From the NCBI RefSeq assembly GCF_004341085.1, contig NZ_SLXW01000002.1:1-64000 (forward strand): a stretch of 64,000 nucleotides of DNA. Direction: 5' to 3'. Shown piece by piece: positions 30,151 through 38,203 of this stretch; position 1 is the first letter of the stretch; each line of letters opens with the position of its first letter. This DNA is from Sphingomonas sp. PP-CE-1G-424. Lineage in GTDB: Bacteria > Pseudomonadota > Alphaproteobacteria > Sphingomonadales > Sphingomonadaceae. The translations under genes were made by a program, and so were the position numbers. The notes beneath the pieces are model-generated. The model had not been told where the DNA came from, did no database searches, and saw only the letters and a program-made list of their open reading frames with translations.

Positions 30151-33100
30151 TGGAACGAGGTCGTCAGCTTGAAGAAGCGACCCGTCTCGACATACGAGCC
30201 GTTACCGCCGCCGTCCTGCACACCCAGATAGCGCGTGCTCTTGCCCATCGTCTTGTAGAAGCTCTCCTTGTTGAGGATGTTCTGCACCTGGCCCGACAGC
30301 GACCATCGGCCGATGTGATAGGTGGCGTTGAAGTTCAGCTGGCGGTTGGGCTGGAGATAGGTGTCGAGCTGGTCGTTGAGGCTCAGCAGCTGACGGCCGA
30401 CATATTGCCAGGCGAGGCGGCCGGAAAATGCCGGACGCTCGTAGAACAGCTCGGTGTTGTAGATGACGTTGGGCGCGCGGGGCAGCACCGTCGTGCCGCG
30501 CCCGGCGACGCCGCTGTCGGCACGGCTGTCCTGCAACGTGGCGGACCCCTCGACCCCGAACCCGCCGAAGAACCGTCCGAGTTCGAAGAACTGCTTCCGC
30601 GCATGGAATTCGACGCCGTACAGATCGGCGTCGCTGCCGTTCAGCGGCATCGTGTAGACGATCCCGCCGACGGTGTTGGAGCCCCCGCTTGAGCTCGGCG
30701 TGCTGCCGGTCGCGCTTGCGGTGAACACGAAGTTCGACAGATGCTTGTAGAAGCCGGCCGTCTCGATCACCGCGCTGTGATCGGGATACCATTCGACGCC
30801 GAGATCGAGGTTGGTCGCGGTCGTCGGTTTCAGATCCGGGTTGGACCGGTTGACGAACGCCAGTGCGCCGGTGACGTCGTTGTAGCTATAGGTCTCGGGA
30901 CCCGCGACCAGCGCGAAGGCCGGCCGCGCGAAGCTGCGCCGTGCTGCGCCGCGGATGACTAGCCGATCGGTCGGGCGGTAGGCCAGGTTCAGGCTTGGCA
31001 GAAATTCGTTGTAGCTGTTGCCGTCCGACGTGAAATGGCCGGTATCGTTCGGCGATGCGCCGCCGGAATCGGTGACCACTACCCAGTGGGTCGCAGTGAA
31101 GTCGGTGTGCTCGAAGCGAAGACCCGCGACCATCTGCACTGGCCCGAGCGCGGCGTCCGCCTGCGCATAGCCGGCGACGACCGTCTCCGTGCCGAAGACC
31201 GTGTTCCGGGCATAGTCGTTGGTGGTGTAATAGCCGGGGTTCGGGGTGCCGTCCGGCGTGAACTGGTTGGTATAGGCGTAGGGCAGGATGCTCTTCTCGA
31301 AATACGTCCGGTCGTAGATCCGGAAGCCGGGATAGTTTCCGCCCATGAAATCGACGTTGCGGCCGGGTAGTGCGGACCCGGTCGGGCCTTGCCCGGCATC
31401 GAAATCGGGGCGGCTGCCGTCCGCGGCGGGGATGACGAAATTGTCGCCGTTGTTGCCGAGCAGGCCGCGGTCGTATTGCGAGCGGTCCGAGAGGCTGAGG
31501 TCGGTACCCCAGCGGATATGCTTGATCAGCCCGTCGGGGGCGTAATCCATATCGAGCTTCAGTTCGTAGAGGTTGTCGTCGGACTCGACATCGCGCGCCT
31601 GGAATTTCCACGCGCGGATCGAGTCGGCGCTGAAGACGGCGTTGCGCGTCGCCGGATCGGCGAATGCGAGACCGATATTGGTCGGATTGCCGGCGTCGAT
31701 CAGGACGCTGCCGCGGGGATTTCCGGCACTGTCGGTCAACAGGCTCGTGTCGCTGTACAGGCTTCCTTCGACGTAATTGGGGCGGCGCTGCTGCCCATAG
31801 CCGTAGGACGCGCGCAACGAGGCTGTGACTTTGTCGGACATCTTGATGTCGCTGCCGGCCTGGATCGTGCCGAGCTGCGAGATCTGGTCGCGGGCCTGGA
31901 AGTAGCTGCCGGCCAGCGTGCCGAGCGGGTTATAGGCGCCGTTTGCGCCGTAATAGGGGGCGGTGCCGAGCAGCTGGAGGACGCCGCCGGTGATGCTGTG
32001 CTGCACGTCGACCGACGAGACCTTGTAATGGCCATAGGTGCCGCGGATGAACGCGGAGACCGCGTCACCTTTGAAATCGAGCGAGAAATTGCCGCCGAAC
32101 CGCTCGATGTTCGAATCGTAGAGATCGTATTTGATCCCCATCGCGGTCAGGTTGCCGGGCCCGGAGGTCGCCGTCGCGGGGATATAGGTGACCGCCTCGA
32201 CGCTCTCCGCCGCCGACCGGCGCTGTTCGTAATAGCCGGTCGCGTAGACGCCGATGGCGTGGTTCGCGCCGAACGTTTTGGCGAGTTCGATCTGACCGAC
32301 CCCGCCGAATGCCTTGAAGCCGAGCTTGTCGGCGCGGTCGTTGTAATTCGCGCCGCCGGTGACCTTCAGATAATGGTCGCCATATTGGAAACCGGTCGGC
32401 GTCGCGATGTCGACCGTGCCGCCGATCGAGTCGCCGTAATCGGCGGCGCCGGGGGTCTTCGACACGCTCGCCGAGCGCAGGCCGTAGGGCGCGATCATCT
32501 TGAGCGACAGCGCGCGGGTCGCCGGATCGGCTTCCGCCACGCGCATGCCGTTGATCGAATAGGCGTTGTAGCTCGAATCGATGCCGCGGATCGAGATGAA
32601 CTCGGCCTCGCCAGTGGCGGCCTGGCCGAGCCCCATGTCCGCATAGGCGCTGACGCCCGGCAGGACCGCGAGGATGTCGACGATGTTGCCACCCGGACGC
32701 CGGGCGATCGTCTCGCCGGACATGACCGCGTTGGTGCCGACCTGCTGTCGTTTCCAGGCGAGCGCGCGCTCCTCTTCAAGGGGCACCGCGCCGGTCACCA
32801 CGATCTCGTTGCCGGGATCGGCGGCGGGGTCCGGGGCTGCATCGGGCACTGTGACGCCGGTGCGATCGGGGGCCGCGGCGCCCGTGGTCAAGGCAACCGG
32901 ATGACGAAGGCCAGCGCGCGCCTGCGGATCGGCCGCGCTAAGCACGACGGTCTTCCCGTCGTCGCGCCGCAGCTGGAGCGGACTGTTCGCGATCAACAGG
33001 CGCAACGCGGCCTGTCGAGACATCGCGCCGTGGATCGCCGCCGACTGGACCTGCGCGATCGCGGCGCGGGGAAAGAAGATCTGCACGTTCGCCTGCCGTC

Positions 33101-33242
33101 CGAATTCGGTCAGCGCGTTGGCCAGCGATTGGGGAGCGATATCGAAGCTGTGCATGTCGGGCGCGGCGATCGGCGCGGCATGAGCAGCAGGCGTCATCAA
33201 GAGCGTCGCGAGCAGCGACGTCCCGGCGAGTGTCGAGCGCAT
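30144..33242 (-). CDS. TonB-dependent transducer-receptor with STN domain
   Basis: A 1032-residue outer-membrane receptor. After the signal peptide it has an N-terminal STN domain (about residues 33-105, FDIAPQSLANALTEFGRQAN), which contacts FecR-type anti-sigma factors. Next come the linker, TonB box (EIVVTGA), plug (GGNIVDILAVLPGVSAY, EFISIRGIDSSYNAYSINGM) and a large barrel ending in KLTTSFQW with terminal aromatic. The STN domain and the ECF sigma/FecR genes just upstream show it signals ligand arrival to its own promoter. With phospholipase C and PHP genes coupled downstream, an inositol-phosphate or phospholipid-derived ligand is a reasonable guess. Confidence 0.9.
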   Translation of the reverse strand: MRSTLAGTSLLATLLMTPAAHAAPIAAPDMHSFDIAPQSLANALTEFGRQANVQIFFPRAAIAQVQSAAIHGAMSRQAALRLLIANSPLQLRRDDGKTVVLSAADPQARAGLRHPVALTTGAAAPDRTGVTVPDAAPDPAADPGNEIVVTGAVPLEEERALAWKRQQVGTNAVMSGETIARRPGGNIVDILAVLPGVSAYADMGLGQAATGEAEFISIRGIDSSYNAYSINGMRVAEADPATRALSLKMIAPYGLRSASVSKTPGAADYGDSIGGTVDIATPTGFQYGDHYLKVTGGANYNDRADKLGFKAFGGVGQIELAKTFGANHAIGVYATGYYEQRRSAAESVEAVTYIPATATSGPGNLTAMGIKYDLYDSNIERFGGNFSLDFKGDAVSAFIRGTYGHYKVSSVDVQHSITGGVLQLLGTAPYYGANGAYNPLGTLAGSYFQARDQISQLGTIQAGSDIKMSDKVTASLRASYGYGQQRRPNYVEGSLYSDTSLLTDSAGNPRGSVLIDAGNPTNIGLAFADPATRNAVFSADSIRAWKFQARDVESDDNLYELKLDMDYAPDGLIKHIRWGTDLSLSDRSQYDRGLLGNNGDNFVIPAADGSRPDFDAGQGPTGSALPGRNVDFMGGNYPGFRIYDRTYFEKSILPYAYTNQFTPDGTPNPGYYTTNDYARNTVFGTETVVAGYAQADAALGPVQMVAGLRFEHTDFTATHWVVVTDSGGASPNDTGHFTSDGNSYNEFLPSLNLAYRPTDRLVIRGAARRSFARPAFALVAGPETYSYNDVTGALAFVNRSNPDLKPTTATNLDLGVEWYPDHSAVIETAGFYKHLSNFVFTASATGSTPSSSGGSNTVGGIVYTMPLNGSDADLYGVEFHARKQFFELGRFFGGFGVEGSATLQDSRADSGVAGRGTTVLPRAPNVIYNTELFYERPAFSGRLAWQYVGRQLLSLNDQLDTYLQPNRQLNFNATYHIGRWSLSGQVQNILNKESFYKTMGKSTRYLGVQDGGGNGSYVETGRFFKLTTSFQW

Positions 33243-33380
33243 GGAGGAAACCTCGGTTGGAATGGTTGGTCGAGACCGTCTTCACCCCGAAAGACGATCA
33301 GTGCGGGACCAACCGCCAACTCCGACAAAACTTTCTCGCGATTTTCAGCTCGACGGCATGCGGGATCGGCCGAAGCGTCA

Positions 33381-33444
33381 GCGGGTCAGCGGGTCAGCGG
33401 GTCAGCGGGTCAGCGGGTCAGCGGGTCAGCGGGTCAGCGGGTCA
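33381..33444. repeat. Eight perfect 8-bp tandem repeats over the fecR stop
   Basis: GCGGGTCA is repeated eight times without error (minus strand TGACCCGC), with a shorter variant just left. The seventh unit supplies the fecR stop codon, and the eighth is coding (end of the protein: Leu-Thr-Arg). Since 8 is not a multiple of 3, a gain or loss of a unit inside the coding part would be buffered because each unit carries a TGA. Confidence 0.92.
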
Positions 33445-34423
33445 GCAGATACGCGGTCGGCGAGCGCGATACCCGGATGTTCAAGCCGGTCGAAACAGCA
33501 TCGAGGAAAGCGGTCGGGTCGCTCGTGACGAACCGTCCGCCGACCGGGATGCTGGCGAGCTCGCGATCGACGATCACGATCTTGCGGACCAGAAATCGGT
33601 TATACTCCTCGACCGCGCTGCCCAGCGTCGCATCCCGGAAGAGGATCTCCTGATGCTGCCAGGCCGTGACCCGGTCGACCTGATCGGCATCGGCCCGACG
33701 CACGATTGCGCCGTCGGACGATACCAGCAGGCTCGTCGCACCACTGCGCGCGTCTATCGTCGAACCGGGCATCGACCCAGCCTGCCCGGCGACGCGTGCC
33801 ATACCCTTCTCCACCAGCAGATCCAGCGCCCCGCCCCGCGCACGCACGTTGAAGCGCCCCGCCGAAAGGACCACCATGCGCCCGTCGCCGTGAAACACGG
33901 CATCCGGTCCCTTCGGAAGACTCAGCGCGACTTCACCGCGTTCGATCCAGAACGTTCTTTCGGTGCTCGACACGCGCCAGGATAACCGGGAATCCGTATT
34001 GAGCGCGACGACACCGCCTGCGGGCAGGCGGATCGTCTTGCTCTCGCCGACTGCGGTCGTTTCACTATCCCAGGCATAAGCGCGCGTCGCGGTCGTACCG
34101 GCCGCGACGACGCCGACCGCCGCCACCGCGCAGGCCGCTTGCAGGAACATCCGTCGCGAACAGGGCCCTTTCGGTGCGTCGGGGGCCGGGGCGGCGGTGC
34201 GGCACCCCGAAAGTTCGCGCACGGACCGCGGAGTCTCGCTGCCGACCCTGTCCCACATCGCCAGAGCACGCGCGAAGGCGATCGCGTGCGCGACATCCTC
34301 GTCGCGCCACGTCTGGAACGCGACCTCGTCCAGATTGCCCAAGCGATACTGCGCCAACCATGCGGCGGCTTCGGCGGCATCGATATCGGCATCGTTACGA
34401 AGAAGACCGCCGAACCGCGTCAT
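33434..34423 (-). CDS. FecR-family anti-sigma factor
   Basis: A 329-residue FecR-type regulator. The start at ATG 34423 follows AGAGGA. An N-terminal domain with EAAAWLAQYRLGNLDEVAFQ (DUF4880 type) binds the sigma factor; a single hydrophobic segment at about residues 90-115 (FLQAACAVAAVGVVAAG, preceded by RR) crosses the inner membrane. The periplasmic part has the FecR beta-solenoid signature (GESKTIRLPAGGVVALNTDS, LSWRVSS). It would relay the receptor's signal to the sigma factor encoded 70 bp upstream. Its stop codon lies in an 8-bp tandem repeat. Confidence 0.88.
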   Translation of the reverse strand: MTRFGGLLRNDADIDAAEAAAWLAQYRLGNLDEVAFQTWRDEDVAHAIAFARALAMWDRVGSETPRSVRELSGCRTAAPAPDAPKGPCSRRMFLQAACAVAAVGVVAAGTTATRAYAWDSETTAVGESKTIRLPAGGVVALNTDSRLSWRVSSTERTFWIERGEVALSLPKGPDAVFHGDGRMVVLSAGRFNVRARGGALDLLVEKGMARVAGQAGSMPGSTIDARSGATSLLVSSDGAIVRRADADQVDRVTAWQHQEILFRDATLGSAVEEYNRFLVRKIVIVDRELASIPVGGRFVTSDPTAFLDAVSTGLNIRVSRSPTAYLLTR

Positions 34424-34493
34424 GCGCGATCCTCTTTCAGCACATACATACTCCCCTAGACGAACGCCGCATCGCAATCCGCCAATATGCCGT

Positions 34494-35093
34494 TCAATGC
34501 GGTTTTCGAGATCCGGCGAGCCGGCGGTGTCCGATATCCGGCTCCGGCACCTCGTACGTGTCACGGCGGCGCGGCTCAAGCGCTTGGGTCACCAGGTAAA
34601 TCGCCCGCGCGAGCCGCTTCTCGAGCGTCGACAGGCTTACGCCGAGTTCGTCGGCGATCCGTCGCGGCGATTGGCCGTCGACGCGACAGCGCTCGAAGGC
34701 GGTTCGACACTTGTCCGGCAGCGCGCGTATTGCATGCGCGAGATCGTCGAGCTGCTGGCGGTCCTCGGCGATCCGGTGCTGGTCGGGGGTCTCGTCGGGA
34801 GCATCGAAGTTCTCGAATTCGACGAAATGGCGAAAATCGATGATCTTGGCGCGGCGCAGCCGGTCGATCGCCAGATTGCGCATCATCCGCAGCATGTATG
34901 TCCTGGGATTGACGATCGCGCTCCAAGCTTCCGTCGCGAGCATCCGCGCGAGCACGTCCTGTACCAGATCGCGCGCTTCGTCCGTACCGCGGCACAACCG
35001 ATACGCCGCATCGAGCAGATCGCGTTCATGGGGAAGAATCTCCTCGACAAACCAGCGATCGATAGGGCGGACGACAGGCACGCAATCTCTCAC
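34494..35093 (-). CDS. ECF RNA polymerase sigma factor, FecI-like
   Basis: About 199 residues. Region 2 covers roughly residues 20-85 (AAYRLCRGTDEARDLVQDVL, MLRMMRNLAIDRLRR) and region 4 roughly 125-180 (ALPDKCRTAFERCRVDGQSP, IADELGVSLSTLEKRLARAI). The GTG at 35093 has no good ribosome binding site, so the true start is uncertain. It heads the sigma-fecR-receptor-phospholipase-PHP series, all minus strand, and should direct transcription of the receptor operon when the ligand is present. Confidence 0.87.
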   Translation of the reverse strand: MRDCVPVVRPIDRWFVEEILPHERDLLDAAYRLCRGTDEARDLVQDVLARMLATEAWSAIVNPRTYMLRMMRNLAIDRLRRAKIIDFRHFVEFENFDAPDETPDQHRIAEDRQQLDDLAHAIRALPDKCRTAFERCRVDGQSPRRIADELGVSLSTLEKRLARAIYLVTQALEPRRRDTYEVPEPDIGHRRLAGSRKPH

Positions 35094-35484
35094 CGTGGCG
35101 GAGGGGAGCGCGTCCTCTAGTCCGCGCTCGTGTCATTCCGACGACAGCGGATGAGCCGGTGCCCGACGGGGTCGACGTCGCTCCGCTGGCGATACCATCG
35201 ACGAGAAAGGCAGTCCCACGGTCAACGACATCGGTAGGCACATGGCCGCGGCGGCGGCTTTGGCCAGTCCTTCGACGGCGGCCGGTGCGGGCTTTTTTGC
35301 TCAGCGTGCACCGACATGAACCTTCGCGCGCGGATAGCCGCGATGCCGCAAGCATCTTGACATCGCTCAGCGATCTGATCTGATAGTGTAGATCGGGCAT
35401 AAGTCCTTGGCTGTGGGCGGGAATATTTCGCTCTGGTCGAGATCTTCGGCGGTGCGGGGAGTTCATCCGCGGGGGGAGGGGGAC
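35094..35484. other. Divergent intergenic region, nothing recognised
   Basis: This ~390-bp stretch separates the sigma gene from the globin gene and must hold both promoters. Small frames exist on the minus strand but show no recognisable product. GGGGGAGGGGGAC before 35485 is a strong ribosome binding site for the globin. Confidence 0.45.
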
Positions 35485-35904
35485 ATGTCCTTGACGGCAG
35501 ATCAGGTCCGGCTCGTGACCGAAAGCTATGTGCTGATCGGACGCTCACCCCGCCCGTATTCCGAACTTTTCTATCATCGACTGCTGCTCGATCACCCTTT
35601 CGCACGGGCGCTCTTTCCCGACGATCTGCGCCACCAGGCATTCGTGTTCGAGAAGACGATCGCTATTCTCGTCAGGGAGGTGGGCAATATTGCCGGATTG
35701 CGGCCCACCTTAGCAGACCTTGCACGAAAACATGTCGGATACGGCGTCAAACCCTATCAATACGACGCTGTCGGCGCCGTATTGATCGCGACGTTTTCGG
35801 AAATACTGGGAAGCCGTTTCACGCCGGAGATCCGCGAAGCGTGGGAGGCGGTCTATGCGGAAACAGCAGGGGTGATGATCGCCGAAGCGTATCCCGACGA
35901 CTGA
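35485..35904 (+). CDS. Single-domain globin (flavohemoglobin-type heme domain)
   Basis: A 139-residue globin without a reductase domain. The start at 35485 (MSLTADQVRLV) follows a strong purine-rich site. The proximal heme His lies in LARKHVGYGVKPYQYDAVG, with the F-helix pattern typical of flavohemoglobin-type globins. The B/C region PYSELFYHRLLLDHPFARAL has a Tyr and Phe in usual positions. Such proteins bind oxygen or nitric oxide and often detoxify NO with a separate reductase. It is divergent from the sigma factor gene; no functional link to it is evident. Confidence 0.87.
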   Translation: MSLTADQVRLVTESYVLIGRSPRPYSELFYHRLLLDHPFARALFPDDLRHQAFVFEKTIAILVREVGNIAGLRPTLADLARKHVGYGVKPYQYDAVGAVLIATFSEILGSRFTPEIREAWEAVYAETAGVMIAEAYPDD

Positions 35905-36130
35905 TAACGGATCGCCCCAGATTGCCGCAAATGCCCGCGGCGGACCGCGCATGGTGGAACCGACGGTCAGGTCAGATAGGTGTGGACGATGTGAACGAGT
36001 TCGTCTGCCGCCGCAGCCGCTTGAGACGGTTGAGCAGTTTCTTCTTTTCTTTTGTCGCGAGGATATCGGCGACGGCGAGCCGCGATCACTGTGGTCTGGT
36101 GAAGCGCCGGGGCGGCGGGTAAGCGGAGCC

Positions 36131-36577
36131 ATGCTCAAATACGCTGCCGTCGCGCTCATCCTTGCCGCTCCCGCCGCCGCCGCCGCCGCCGATCTACCGA
36201 CGATCGCGGCGGGGCGCTGGGATATCACATCCACCGTCGCCGAGCTGTCGATCCCCGGCGTTCCAGGGTTCGGCATGCGGATGATGCGCGGCAAGTCGAA
36301 GGCCGAGCGCAAGAGCATTGCGACCGCGCAGGCGATCGACGCGCTACTCGTGCCGGATCCCAAGGCGCAATGCCGTGTCGACGGTCAGCACGTCGCCGAC
36401 GGCCGTTATGTCCAGGCGCTGACGTGCCCGCAGAAGCGCGGCAAGCCGGTCGAGATCGCGCGCGTAGGAACGTATGATCGCACGGGCTTCGTCGGCCAGG
36501 CGATCGTCACCGGGGTGACGCCCAAGGGACCGATGAAGATCGTGCTCAACCAGCGTGCCTCGCGCGTCGCAGACTAG
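36131..36577 (+). CDS. DUF3617 exported protein
   Basis: A 148-residue exported protein with signal peptide MLKYAAVALILAAPAAAAAA. The mature part starts with AGRWDITSTVAEL and contains two Cys (CRVDG and LTCPQ), the pattern of the DUF3617 family of small periplasmic proteins of unknown role. GCGGAG precedes the ATG. It ends facing the efflux operon, with two hairpins in between. No function can be given. Confidence 0.72.
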   Translation: MLKYAAVALILAAPAAAAAADLPTIAAGRWDITSTVAELSIPGVPGFGMRMMRGKSKAERKSIATAQAIDALLVPDPKAQCRVDGQHVADGRYVQALTCPQKRGKPVEIARVGTYDRTGFVGQAIVTGVTPKGPMKIVLNQRASRVAD

Positions 36578-36640
36578 GGCGAAATCGCCACAAGCCCGCC
36601 TGGAATGACGTAGCGATTTCCGTCACGGCGATTAGGAAAC

Positions 36641-36667
36641 GCAGCCGATCACGCACGGATCGGCTGC
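36641..36667. terminator. Hairpin between convergent genes (first)
   Basis: GCAGCCGATC pairs with GATCGGCTGC over a 7-base loop. It lies between the end of the DUF3617 gene and the end of the efflux operon. There is no T-run on either side. Confidence 0.55.
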
Positions 36668-36681
36668 ACGACGTCCTGCAC

Positions 36682-36714
36682 GCTCCGATGGTCACGACGC
36701 ATGACCATCGGAGC
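36682..36714. terminator. Hairpin between convergent genes (second)
   Basis: A 13-bp perfect inverted repeat GCTCCGATGGTCA / TGACCATCGGAGC with a 7-base loop, 12 bp before the stop of the outer-membrane factor gene. Probably the bidirectional terminator of the efflux operon and DUF3617 gene. Confidence 0.65.
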
Positions 36715-36725
36715 GCCCCTAACCG

Positions 36726-38198
36726 TTACTTCAGGCCACCACCGAGCGAGCGGTAGAGTTCGACCGCGTTGCTGTCGCGGACGAGGCGCGTCGCGAGCAG
36801 GCTTTGTTGCGCGGTGTAGAGCGCGCGCTGCGAATCGAGCGTGTTGAGGAACGGGTCGATCCCGGCGCGGAAGCGGAGCTGCGAGAGGTTGTATGCGCCG
36901 GCCGCGTTGTCGCGCAGCGACGTCTGCGCCTCGAGCTGGCTGTTGATCGTGCCACGACGTGCCAGCGCATCGGCGACCTCGCGGAAGCCGGTCTGGATGC
37001 TCTTCTCATACGTGGCCAGCATCGCGTCGCGCGTCGCCTTGGCGTATTGCAGATTGCCCTTGTTGCGGCCGAAATCGAAGATCGGCTGCGTGATCGTCGG
37101 CGCGACCGACCATTGCTGGCTGCCGCTGCCGAACAGGTTCGACAGGCCGAGGCTGAGCGTACCGAACGCCGCGGTCAGCGAGATGTTCGGGAAGAACGCC
37201 GCGCGTGCCGCGCCGATATTGGCGTTGGCGGCGATCAGATTGTGCTCGGCTGCAGCGACGTCCGGACGGCGCAACAGCACCTCCGACGACAGGTTGGCGG
37301 GCAGATTCTCCAGCGTCGGCGTCTTGTCCGGCATCCGCGCGGGGAGCAGCTCCGGCGTCACGGTCGTCCCCGCGAGCAGGTTGAGCGCGTTCTGGTCCTG
37401 CGCGATCAGCGTGGTCGCGTCGGCGATGTCCGAGCGCGCCTGATCATAGGTGGTGCGCGCCTGACGCACTTCGAGTTCGGAGGCGATGCCGATCCGGAAA
37501 CGGTCCTGCGTGAGCTTCAGCGTCTGGCCGAACGCGCGCTCGGTATCCTGCGCGATCTTGAGACGGTCCTGATCCGCGGCCATCGTCAGCCACGCGGTCG
37601 CGGTTTCCGAGATCAGCGAGACCTGGGCTGCGTTGCGGTTTTCCTCCGCCGCGAAATACGCTTCCTGCTGTGCCTGCGTCAGGTTGCGGATGCGGCCGAA
37701 GAGATCGATCTCCCAGGCCGAAACGCCGACATTGGCCGAGTAGATGTCGATCCGGCCGCTGCCGGCCACAGCACCAGCACCGGTTCCGCCACCAACACCG
37801 CCACCCGTGCCACCGCCGGCGCCACCGCCGCCGACCGCGTTGAACGGCGACTTCTGGTAGGTTGCGCTGCCGGTCGCGCCGAGCGTCGGGAACAGGTCCG
37901 CGCGCTGGACGCGGTATTGCGCGCGCGCCTGTGCGACGTTGGCGACCGCGATGCGGACGTCGCGATTATTGTCGAGCGCTAGGCGGATCACGCCGCGCAG
38001 GCGGTCGTCCGTGAAGAACGCCTCCCACGCGGTGTCCGCCGGCACGATCGCGTTAGACGCGTTTCCGGCCGCATAGGCGGGTCCAGTCGGTCCGCTCGGT
38101 GCCACGGGAAGCTCCGGGCGGACGTATTTGGGGGCGAGGTTGCACCCGGCGAGCGTGAGCCCGGCGGCGAACAAAAGGGCGGTTTTGCGAGAGAACAT
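36726..38198 (-). CDS. Efflux outer-membrane factor, NodT/OprM family lipoprotein
   Basis: A 490-residue TolC-like channel. The leader ends with the lipobox LAGC (about residue 19), so it is a lipoprotein. NLAPKYVRPELPVA is the NodT/OprM start, and the two internal repeats (QAQQEAYFAAEENRNAAQVS, LLRRPDVAAAEHNLIAANAN) are present. A glycine-rich insert lies near residue 120. It is the third gene of the efflux operon, 5 bp after the pump. It lets the RND pump discharge drugs directly through the outer membrane. Confidence 0.92.
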   Translation of the reverse strand: MFSRKTALLFAAGLTLAGCNLAPKYVRPELPVAPSGPTGPAYAAGNASNAIVPADTAWEAFFTDDRLRGVIRLALDNNRDVRIAVANVAQARAQYRVQRADLFPTLGATGSATYQKSPFNAVGGGGAGGGTGGGVGGGTGAGAVAGSGRIDIYSANVGVSAWEIDLFGRIRNLTQAQQEAYFAAEENRNAAQVSLISETATAWLTMAADQDRLKIAQDTERAFGQTLKLTQDRFRIGIASELEVRQARTTYDQARSDIADATTLIAQDQNALNLLAGTTVTPELLPARMPDKTPTLENLPANLSSEVLLRRPDVAAAEHNLIAANANIGAARAAFFPNISLTAAFGTLSLGLSNLFGSGSQQWSVAPTITQPIFDFGRNKGNLQYAKATRDAMLATYEKSIQTGFREVADALARRGTINSQLEAQTSLRDNAAGAYNLSQLRFRAGIDPFLNTLDSQRALYTAQQSLLATRLVRDSNAVELYRSLGGGLK

Positions 38199-38203
38199 CT
38201 GGA

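Noticed and set aside
33381..33444. CRISPR array
   Set aside because: The repeat unit is only 8 bp with no spacers, so it is a simple tandem repeat. No other regularly spaced repeats were seen.
35094..35484. Small minus-strand frames before the sigma factor gene
   Set aside because: They have no convincing ribosome binding site, and their composition is Arg-rich like other shadow frames in this GC-rich DNA.
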